Below, one piece after another: positions 58,031 through 64,000 of a DNA stretch of 64,000 nucleotides. The position numbers and the translations under genes were made by a program. The notes under the pieces were generated by a model that did not search any database, was not told where the DNA came from, and worked only from the letters and a program-made list of their open reading frames with translations. The stretch spans positions 372,001 through 436,000 of the forward strand of contig CBDCYR010000012.1 of the NCBI GenBank assembly GCA_965224275.1. The letters run 5' to 3'. Origin of the DNA: CAUZWH01 sp965224275. GTDB lineage: Bacteria; Pseudomonadota; Alphaproteobacteria; SHVV01. How positions within the stretch are numbered: the stretch's first letter is position 1; each line of letters opens with the position of its first letter.

Positions 58031-59764
58031 CTAATCCCGCACAATGTGGATATCAACTACGGCGACACCGCCGCGTTCAGCGACGTCGAGTGCCCGGCCG
58101 ATTGCAACCTCGAGATCGCCGTGTTCGGTGATGGGGCCGAGCCCTTCCGCACCTTGCGCGCGGGCCAGGCCGGCGTGGTCGATCATGGGGTCTTCCATCC
58201 GCTGACCGATCCATTTATTGCCAACCGGCCGGTTGCGAATTTCGGCCATGCGTTGTTGGTGGCGTTCGTCGTTCATGTAGCTGCGATTGTTGGCGATCAG
58301 GACAACCAGCGGCAGCTTGTGATGCACCGCCGTCCAGATCGCATTCGCGCCCATCGCAAAGTCACCGTCACCGACCACGGCAATTGGCAGGCGGCCACTG
58401 CCGGCGAGTGCCAACGCCACGCCGACCGCAATGCCCGGACCTGAGCCGACCCCAGCGCCGCCATCGCGACCGAGGAAATCGAGCGGTGAGCGGAAATCGC
58501 AGGTCGCGGCTGGCCAACCCAGCGACACCTGACTAAAGCAAAGGTCACGCTCGCCGCGCACCCGATCGAGTGCCTCGGCGATATCGAATTGGGTGATGGC
58601 GCCGTGCAAGCCGACTTTGACGTCGGCCGCCTCCTCGCCCGGTTTCCACCACGCTTGCTGCGGCGGGGTTCCTCCGATCCGATCGAGTGCGTCGATCAGG
58701 TCGCTGACCAGCGCATCGGGGTGGCAGGGGATTGAAATGTCGACGGGCGGCAGCCCCTGGTGATCGGCGCCGGGCGCTTTGTGGGCATAAGCGTCGAACG
58801 AGCAGTGGATGATCTGGGTCTTGTCGATAGAAACCCCGGCAAGTTTGAGCGTGCCGGCGAGATCGAGCCAATCGAGGCTGAGGATGAGGTCGGCTTCGGC
58901 CAGCATGTTGGCCGCGTCGCCACTGATCGCGAATGTCGGCGGCGCCACGTGGAGCGGATGTTTGGTGGGGAAGGCAGCGGCAACCTTGAGATCGGTAAGG
59001 ACCGGAGATTTCAGCCGTTCAGCCAGCCCAACGCGTTCACGCCACGCCTCGTCGCTGCGCGAAACCCGACCGGCGAGCATGATAGGCCGTTCCGCTGACG
59101 ACAACATCGCCGCTGCCTCGCGGACGACATCCTTGGCCGCCGCGGGCGCGCGAGCCGGCTGGAAGCGCGTGACGTCGGGGAAGTCGACCGCGCCGTCGAG
59201 CGCTTTCTCCTGGAGATCGACATCGAGGCAAATATATACCGGTCCCCGCGGCCCGGTTCGCGCCAGGCTGTTGGCACGGAGGATGGCTTCGAGCGCGGCC
59301 GGAACCGAGGCCGGCTGGTCGTCCCACTTGGTAAAGTCGCGTATCAGCGCGCCTTGATCCTGGCTGGTGTGGAGCCAATCGATCCACGGCCGCCGCCGGT
59401 CGGCATCCAGGGGTCCGGTCGCCCCGAATACCAGCATCGGTGCGCGATCGCACCAGGCATTGAAAATAGCCATGGTCGCGTGCATCAGGCCGACATTGCT
59501 GTGCAGCGCCACGGCCATCGGCTTTTCCGTCACCTTGGCATAGCCTTGGGCTATCGCAACCGCGTGCTCTTCGTGCAGCGTTACGACCATCGCCGGCTGC
59601 TCGTTGCCGAGATAGTTAACGATGCTGTCGTGCAAGCCGCGATAGCTGGCGCCGGGCACCAGGCTGATGAACGGGATCTCCAGCCGTCGCAGCATTTCTG
59701 CGATGGCGTCGCTGCCCCATCCCATTTGCGGGTTGCCGAGGTCGACCGGTTGTTCGCGTTTCAT
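58031..59764 (-). CDS. Thiamine diphosphate-dependent enzyme of the acetolactate synthase/benzoylformate decarboxylase family
   Basis: The 577-residue protein has the three-domain layout of ThDP decarboxylases. The N-terminal domain holds the catalytic Glu in VTLHEEHAVAIAQGYAK, the middle domain AERPIMLAGRVSRSD, and the C-terminal ThDP motif VVGDGDFAMGANAIWT ends with NN in VVLIANN. It could be an acetolactate-synthase-like carboligase or a 2-oxoacid decarboxylase; the small regulatory subunit of biosynthetic acetolactate synthase is absent, favouring a catabolic role. Its start overlaps the stop of the DehI-like gene by 4 bp, so the two proteins are probably produced together. Confidence 0.87.
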   Translation of the reverse strand: MKREQPVDLGNPQMGWGSDAIAEMLRRLEIPFISLVPGASYRGLHDSIVNYLGNEQPAMVVTLHEEHAVAIAQGYAKVTEKPMAVALHSNVGLMHATMAIFNAWCDRAPMLVFGATGPLDADRRRPWIDWLHTSQDQGALIRDFTKWDDQPASVPAALEAILRANSLARTGPRGPVYICLDVDLQEKALDGAVDFPDVTRFQPARAPAAAKDVVREAAAMLSSAERPIMLAGRVSRSDEAWRERVGLAERLKSPVLTDLKVAAAFPTKHPLHVAPPTFAISGDAANMLAEADLILSLDWLDLAGTLKLAGVSIDKTQIIHCSFDAYAHKAPGADHQGLPPVDISIPCHPDALVSDLIDALDRIGGTPPQQAWWKPGEEAADVKVGLHGAITQFDIAEALDRVRGERDLCFSQVSLGWPAATCDFRSPLDFLGRDGGAGVGSGPGIAVGVALALAGSGRLPIAVVGDGDFAMGANAIWTAVHHKLPLVVLIANNRSYMNDERHQQRMAEIRNRPVGNKWIGQRMEDPMIDHAGLARAQGAEGLGPITEHGDLEVAIGRALDVAERGGVAVVDIHIVRD

Positions 59765-60651
59765 GGTGTATCCCGGGGTAGCGCAGCTTCTAAAAGCAGA
59801 CCTATGACCAGCATTTCTGCAACTTTATGGCGAAACTCCGCAGTGATGGCGCTCACTGCATCATGAAAATCTTGTTCGATGGCCGGCGACATCGCCGACG
59901 AATCATCCACTACGGGATTGATGGATAAGGCAATTTTCGTTTCGGCTTGGTGCTCAACCGAGGCGACATATTGCGCTACTGAGCCATCGTCGAATAATGG
60001 AGCCAGTTGCTTGGCGATCAGTTCGACGAATCCGGGCCAGTGCGCGAGGTGGCGGTAGATGCCAGGCACGATCACGGCCCGCCCCTCGCTCAAACGTCCG
60101 CTCAGGCTAACGAGTAAGTTACGAAGATCCGCGGCCATCTGGTCCATTTGGAGGAGTGGCGGTAGGGCGTAGGACGGCGATGTTGCCCGCGCCGCGGACC
60201 GGGCCGGGATGGCAAATTGAATCTGTTGATCGAGCGCTCGCTGTAGCAGCATCACGGCGACGAGGGTGGGCCGGTTGCTGGCATTGTAGTGGGAGAAGAT
60301 CGTGCGAATGATGGTTAGGGCCTGGGCATCAACCTCGGCAGATAACAACGCGGGCGCGGCCAGGTTGAGCGGCGGCGCATCGCTTAAGTCATCGCCAATG
60401 GTCCCAATGGTCAATGTCGCGCCGGCCTGGTCGAGCCCGCCGGATTGGTATGCGGGTCGCACCACGCGCCACGCCCAGGTAAGCGCGCCGGGTGCCGATG
60501 CTAACGTGCGAAACAGAAGATTAACCACAGGTCGTTGGGTCACCTCGCGGATATCGGCATAGAGTTCGGCGATCGTGCCGCGGGCGTCTTGCTCGGCAAT
60601 TTCAGGCGGTGCAGATCCGATCACGGTGTTGGCCTCACTCTTTTGTGACAT
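59761..60651 (-). CDS. DehI-like haloacid dehalogenase family protein
   Basis: The 296-residue protein has ARGTIAELYADIREVTQRPV, VNLLFRTLASAPGALTWAWR and VRPAYQS near the N-terminus. This is the pattern of the DehI (non-stereospecific 2-haloacid dehalogenase) family, a duplicated all-helical fold. A second pass in the C-terminal half (YRHLAHWPGFVELIAKQLAP) fits the internal repeat. The catalytic Asp cannot be placed with certainty, so dehalogenation is inferred. It precedes and overlaps the ThDP enzyme gene. A haloacid breakdown pathway would fit, but the family also contains uncharacterised members. Confidence 0.55.
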   Translation of the reverse strand: MSQKSEANTVIGSAPPEIAEQDARGTIAELYADIREVTQRPVVNLLFRTLASAPGALTWAWRVVRPAYQSGGLDQAGATLTIGTIGDDLSDAPPLNLAAPALLSAEVDAQALTIIRTIFSHYNASNRPTLVAVMLLQRALDQQIQFAIPARSAARATSPSYALPPLLQMDQMAADLRNLLVSLSGRLSEGRAVIVPGIYRHLAHWPGFVELIAKQLAPLFDDGSVAQYVASVEHQAETKIALSINPVVDDSSAMSPAIEQDFHDAVSAITAEFRHKVAEMLVIGLLLEAALPRDTP

Positions 60652-60759
60652 TGCGAACTTATCATCGCCGAAGTGACAGCGGTCACATACCGCGGGCGGG
60701 CGTCTGCCTCAGAATTGTCTACGGTCGTATTCAAACGATCGAGGGGTTGATTAATTCAG

Positions 60760-60975
60760 ATGTACCGTCCCGACGATCATCAGGGAGCCGCATTCCTGAT
60801 CGCGCGTTTCGGCCCACAAGCACCGATTCGCGCCAGTGCTTTCCGCGAGAGACTTACTGCCGATGGTGACAGGCGTAGCGCCGCTCAGCTCGAGCGCGTC
60901 GAAAACATTGTCGACGAGATGGTCGTCCACACCGCCTCCGAACCAGCCAAAGCAGCCAGCGCCGGCGGTAAATAG
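60760..60975 (+). CDS. Small hypothetical protein
   Basis: A 71-codon frame from ATG 60760 reads MYRPDDHQGAAFLIARFGPQ followed by a helical segment (RRSAAQLERVENIVDEMVVH) and an Ala-rich tail. GAGGGG is present but 14 bases upstream. The amino-acid composition and amphipathic helix look like a real soluble protein. I do not recognise the family. It lies between two minus-strand genes, ending 5 bp before the end of the amidohydrolase gene. Confidence 0.45.
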   Translation: MYRPDDHQGAAFLIARFGPQAPIRASAFRERLTADGDRRSAAQLERVENIVDEMVVHTASEPAKAASAGGK

Positions 60976-60980
60976 GCGAT

Positions 60981-62345
60981 TCAGCGAGGCGGAGATGCGG
61001 CCATGGCGCGCAATTGCGACGTGCGCGCGAGTTCAGCGACCGCCTTTTGGTCATAAATTTCACGCCACATTGCGTAACTGAAGGCGACCTCGCGGGGTGC
61101 GTCGATCGCCGGCACCTGCAGGTTCACGCGCTCGCCTGCGAGATACACGGCTTCAATCTTCGATTTGTCGAGCAACACACCAACGTCGGCCATTGGATCG
61201 CTGTCGACCACTAGAATGTCGGCGTACCGGCCCGGTTCGATGGCGCCGATGCGATCATCGAAGAAACGGGCGTTGACCGATGTTGCCGAGCGCAGTGCCT
61301 CGGCCGCGGTCAGGCCGACATGATCGACCAATAGCTTGAGTTCGAGCGCGTGCCATTCGCCGAACGGGTTGATGGCAAAGCCCGAATCGGTGCCGCACAT
61401 GATTGGCACACCGTTCGCGTGCGCGCGCTTCATCGACTCCACCGTGGCCGCCCACTCGGTTTTGCCGACGTGGGTGAGACGGAAATAACCGTCGCTGGGT
61501 TGAGTGAAGGTGACGAAGTTGTGGATGATCGTGAGTTGCGGATTCACCGCCGTCCCGGCGCGTTGGATCGCACTCAGTGCGGCATCGTCCATCCAAGCCG
61601 CGTGTGCGATGGCTTCAACACCGGCGTTGGCCGCGGCGGTCATCGCCCGCGAACCCTTGGCGTGGACCTTGACCCGCTTACCCAAACGGTGCGCCTCGTC
61701 GATAAGACGGCGGGTATCGGCGTCATTGAAACAGGCGACGTGACGGCCGTCGCGGTCACGCGCCTTGCCATCGAGATCGAGCTTGATGAAATCGACGCCA
61801 TCTTTGATCTGGACCCGGATGGCCTCGATACCCTCTTCGACGGTTGATACCAGCGCGCGCATGGCGGTCGGGTTGTTGAACCAGCTTGGATACATATCGG
61901 GATAGCCCTGGCGGGTGGTAATGAACGACCCCGCACAACAGATCCGCGGTCCGACGAACATGCCCGCATTGATTGCGTCGCGCACCGACAACGCGCCACG
62001 CCCGCTGCCGCCGCCATCAATAACGGCTGTGTAGCCCGCGGCCAGGAGTCGCTGAGCGTTGATCACCGTTCGCAATGCTTTGAATTCGGGTGCGGCGTGG
62101 ATATCAACGTCTTCTTCGGTGGGTGCGTTGCCGGCGACGAAATGGACGTGGCCTTCGATCAAACCCGGCATCACAAAGCGGTCGCGGTGATCGATGACCG
62201 TGTCTGCGCCCGTGAGCGGCGGTGCCGCGTGCGTGTCGCCGGCAAATACGATCAAGCCGTCATCGCCAATGACAACGGTCTGATCGGTTGGCGCGGTGTC
62301 GTCCAAGCCCGAAAACAACCGCCCGCAGCGAAGGTGCTTAGCCAT
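60981..62345 (-). CDS. Imidazolonepropionase-like amidohydrolase family protein
   Basis: The 454-residue metal-dependent hydrolase has the N-terminal beta sandwich (VVIGDDGLIVFAGD), HVHF in the PGLIEGHVHF motif, FIKLDLDGKA with the carboxylated-lysine region, VKVHAKGS, AIAHAAWMDDAA and the catalytic Asp in MCGTDSGFAINPFGEW. The C-terminal GAIEPGRYADILVVDSDP closes the fold. Relatives cleave imides, dipeptides (Xaa-Pro) or organophosphates, so the substrate is open. A small perfect hairpin (62397-62421) lies just upstream of its start. Confidence 0.86.
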   Translation of the reverse strand: MAKHLRCGRLFSGLDDTAPTDQTVVIGDDGLIVFAGDTHAAPPLTGADTVIDHRDRFVMPGLIEGHVHFVAGNAPTEEDVDIHAAPEFKALRTVINAQRLLAAGYTAVIDGGGSGRGALSVRDAINAGMFVGPRICCAGSFITTRQGYPDMYPSWFNNPTAMRALVSTVEEGIEAIRVQIKDGVDFIKLDLDGKARDRDGRHVACFNDADTRRLIDEAHRLGKRVKVHAKGSRAMTAAANAGVEAIAHAAWMDDAALSAIQRAGTAVNPQLTIIHNFVTFTQPSDGYFRLTHVGKTEWAATVESMKRAHANGVPIMCGTDSGFAINPFGEWHALELKLLVDHVGLTAAEALRSATSVNARFFDDRIGAIEPGRYADILVVDSDPMADVGVLLDKSKIEAVYLAGERVNLQVPAIDAPREVAFSYAMWREIYDQKAVAELARTSQLRAMAASPPR

Positions 62346-62396
62346 CTATTCCACTGGTTCCGTGCAATGCTAGGGCGCGCGAGCGGTATTGCGCAA

Positions 62397-62421
62397 GGCT
62401 AGTGGATGAAATCCACTAGCC
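62397..62421. repeat. Short palindrome related to the 49.3-kb repeat element
   Basis: GGCTAGTGGAT-GAA-ATCCACTAGCC is a perfect 11-bp stem. Its first 19 bases are identical to 49302-49320, the left end of the long palindromic element. It looks like that element with its centre deleted, leaving only the tips. It lies 52 bp upstream of the amidohydrolase start. Confidence 0.6.
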
Positions 62422-62542
62422 CTGACCTTTTCCAATCTGGGCAATTTTGTGGCACGCGCTTTTTTGACCTTGCGTTTGGGTCCAACGCCACAAATATCTG
62501 CTCGACGCAGCCAATAATTGAACCAGTAAGGATTCACCCGTA

Positions 62543-62965
62543 ATGACCCGTGTTGTCCGCCCCGCCTCGATTGTCGCCGCCTGTGCCATTCTGATTTTGT
62601 TCGCGACCGTCCCAGCCGCCTATGCCGAGGGGCCGGACCAACGAACGCGAGTGACATCGGAGCAGTATCAGCCGCCGGCGGAGCGCTATCAAATCGTGCG
62701 GGCGACCGAACACCGGGTGTGGCGTCTCGATAAGACGAGCGGTGAAATCGCGATGTGTACGTTTCAGCGTGACCGAATGATGTGCGCCAACTCCACCGAC
62801 GCCGTCGTTGCACCAAAGCGGAGCTACGAAGAACTCCAAGAAGAACGGGCCGCCAACAAAGCCAGGGATCGCGAAAGACAAATCGCGACACTTGACCGAA
62901 TGTTGATGCTCTTTCGCGAACTCGTTACCTACTCAATCGAGCAGGAAAATGCCGTTGCTGAATAG
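62543..62965 (+). CDS. Exported protein of unknown function
   Basis: The 140-residue protein has a signal peptide (about 1-28, ending VPAAYAEG). A short domain RYQIVRATEHRVWRLDKTSGE holds a WRLDxxSG-type motif with two Cys (IAMCTFQRDRMMCANS), and a charged C-terminal helix follows. Similar short exported proteins with a RLD-SG motif occur in alphaproteobacteria without known function. The ATG follows AAGGATTCACCCGTA. No clear operon partner is seen. Confidence 0.65.
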   Translation: MTRVVRPASIVAACAILILFATVPAAYAEGPDQRTRVTSEQYQPPAERYQIVRATEHRVWRLDKTSGEIAMCTFQRDRMMCANSTDAVVAPKRSYEELQEERAANKARDRERQIATLDRMLMLFRELVTYSIEQENAVAE

Positions 62966-62996
62966 CTGGAACAAGACTCCATCGTCGTGAATGCGC

Positions 62997-63023
62997 AAAA
63001 AAGGGGCGTCCCGAAGGACGCCC
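62997..63023 (-). terminator. Intrinsic terminator oriented for the minus strand
   Basis: GGGCGTCC (63004-63011), loop CGAA, GGACGCCC (63016-63023). On the minus strand the stem is followed by six T (62997-63002), whereas the plus strand has no T tract. It therefore terminates leftward transcription, but no recognised gene lies on that strand to the right (63024-63332). The rest of this 367-bp gap shows only a 76-codon minus-strand frame (63155-62925) that runs across the terminator and lacks coding character. Confidence 0.75.
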
Positions 63024-63332
63024 GCCACGACTACGAAACCAAACGGCTTTGGCCGCTCCGTCACTACCGCGTCGCAAACTGACCCACGAGGCCCGTGTGT
63101 AGCGGGTCGATGCCAGCGAACGGCGTAGCGCTATCAATTGCGCTGTATGGGCCAAGATTACTCCGGCTCACCCGCCGAGTCTCTCCCCCACAAGCGATAC
63201 CTCTAAAGGGGTGTAAAATGAGGTGTTGGTTCCATACGGTGTACTCCCTGCCGGCGCCCTTCTCGTGTGAATGAGGGCTTGGAACTGTGCTACCGTCAGA
63301 CGAAGCGCGGATTTTCGTCGGGGCAGGGCGCT

Positions 63333-63743
63333 ATGGCAGAGAAACGACCATTCGATCTCCACAACATCTACGTTCACATGCGCGGCGATAATCGATCGTC
63401 GACGGTCGCGGCGACGTCGGAATTCTGGCCTGACGTCATGTCCGGCAAGCGCACGTATGATGGGCGTATGCTGATGGCGTTTCATATGGCTGAAGACATG
63501 CCGCATTGGGAAATGCACCCGGCCGGCGAGGAGTTTATTTATCTAACCGCCGGTGCGATGACGGTGGTTCTTGACGAGGGCGAGGGGGAATACACGTGGT
63601 CGGTTCGCGCCGGCCAAGCCTGCCTGATCCCGTGCGGCGCTTGGCATCGTTTTACCGTTAGCGAGGCGGTTGATGTCGTCGCAATTACCGCCGGTGAGGG
63701 CACCCAGCATCGGGCCCATGATGGGAACGGGAACAACCAATGA
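63333..63743 (+). CDS. Cupin domain protein
   Basis: From ATG 63333 (MAEKRPFDLHNIYVHM) the 136-residue protein is a single cupin. Motif 1 is around EMHPAGEEFIYLTAGAMTVV and motif 2 around GQACLIPCGAWHRFTV. Metal ligands of motif 1 would be H and E in MHPAGEE, with H in WHRF of motif 2. It may bind a small ligand or act as a dioxygenase or isomerase; nothing fixes the function. It overlaps the downstream amidohydrolase by 4 bp (ATGA), so the two are translationally coupled. Confidence 0.83.
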   Translation: MAEKRPFDLHNIYVHMRGDNRSSTVAATSEFWPDVMSGKRTYDGRMLMAFHMAEDMPHWEMHPAGEEFIYLTAGAMTVVLDEGEGEYTWSVRAGQACLIPCGAWHRFTVSEAVDVVAITAGEGTQHRAHDGNGNNQ

Positions 63744-64000
63744 CGTTTGATCTGAAAATAATCAATGGAACCATCGTCGACGGCACCGGTGCGCCGCGCT
63801 ACGTCGGCGATATCGGGGTCAAGGACGGTTTGTTGGTGGCAGTCGGCCACGCCGACGGCGATGCCGATCAAACCATCGACGCGTCGGGTCGGGTGGTTGC
63901 GCCGGGTTTTGTCGACATACACACCCATTATGACGCCCAGGTCGTGTGGGACCCGTCGCTGTCGATCTCGCCTTGGCACGGCGTCACATCGGTGGTGATG
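63740..64000 (+). CDS. N-acyl-D-amino-acid deacylase-type amidohydrolase, N-terminal part (cut by window edge)
   Basis: The frame from ATG 63740 is open to the window end (87 codons). It begins MTFDLKIINGTIVDGTGAPR and contains ASGRVVAPGFVDIHTHYDAQ, WDPSLS and WHGVTSVVM. HTHYDAQ with WDP and GVTSVV is the signature of D-aminoacylases/amidohydrolase_3 enzymes. These are zinc hydrolases cleaving acyl groups from D-amino acids or related amides. It overlaps the cupin gene by 4 bp. The rest lies outside the window. Confidence 0.87.
   Translation, partial: MTFDLKIINGTIVDGTGAPRYVGDIGVKDGLLVAVGHADGDADQTIDASGRVVAPGFVDIHTHYDAQVVWDPSLSISPWHGVTSVVM

Noticed and set aside
62370..62891. 173-codon minus-strand frame opposite the exported protein gene
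   Set aside because: Its composition is Arg/Ser-rich with no recognisable domain, while the plus strand has a signal peptide and ribosome-binding site.
62925..63155. 76-codon minus-strand frame across the 63.0-kb terminator
   Set aside because: It reads through the terminator stem and shows no conserved feature; the stem is better explained as an RNA signal.
1..64000. CRISPR arrays, prophage, rRNA operons or toxin-antitoxin pairs
   Set aside because: No regularly spaced direct repeats, phage structural genes, rRNA sequence or paired small toxin/antitoxin genes were recognised.

Overview
The window looks like a chromosomal segment from a moderately GC-rich alphaproteobacterium of Rhodospirillales-like type. 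Support comes from the C4 (Shemin) 5-aminolevulinate synthase, a HemB without zinc cysteines, an aspartate/glutamate leucyltransferase (Bpt), a K+-independent membrane pyrophosphatase, and the conserved block yceD-rpmF-plsX-fabH-ihfA-merR. The lineage is inferred from gene content and order only.

Region 1 (1-25.5 kb) is mostly core and central metabolism. It holds a bpt fragment cut by the window edge, a hotdog thioesterase, motA-motB, threonine dehydratase beside a penicillin-acylase-type hydrolase, a CaiB-type CoA transferase, and hemB-speD. Next come a 1097-residue fused acyl-CoA mutase (IcmF) and a complete Cpx-like envelope stress module: a Spy/CpxP-like gene, response regulator and histidine kinase, with a perfect GTAAA-N5-GTAAA site upstream. 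A MetF-like reductase, glutaryl-CoA dehydrogenase, RidA and hemA follow. Downstream of hemA lies a hairpin-rich intergenic stretch that may encode an RNA. A branched-chain amino-acid type ABC transporter (livGFHM) then faces its binding protein livK across a shared bidirectional terminator.

Region 2 (25.7-41.9 kb) is housekeeping: rpiB-glyA-nrdR-ribD-ribE-ribB(A)-ribH-nusB-thiL, a FliL-like protein, an MFS transporter, hppA, bamE, a cytochrome bc1 chaperone, the yceD to merR block, and tRNA-Pro(GGG) with its own promoter. The GTP cyclohydrolase II half of the ribB product has lost its zinc ligands.

Region 3 (42-64 kb) is accessory and catabolic, and it shows genome decay. It contains a frameshifted TPR gene, a cobalt-type nitrile hydratase operon followed by a sulfatase and a dienelactone hydrolase-SnoaL fusion, and a frameshifted orphan molybdenum hydroxylase large subunit next to a 291 bp palindromic repeat element. 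It also holds an AT-richer two-gene cassette (secreted HECAH protein plus membrane TPR protein), amidohydrolases, an IS5-type remnant, a Rieske oxygenase, an orphan NMT1-type binding protein, a ThDP enzyme overlapping a DehI-like gene, a cupin, and the start of a D-aminoacylase-type hydrolase cut by the right edge.

The least ordinary features are the nitrile hydratase accessory protein fused to the tail of a YbjQ domain, the CpxR-box-controlled envelope module, the structured region after hemA, the palindromic element with a collapsed relative 13 kb away, and the HECAH/TPR cassette. No CRISPR array, prophage or rRNA operon was seen.
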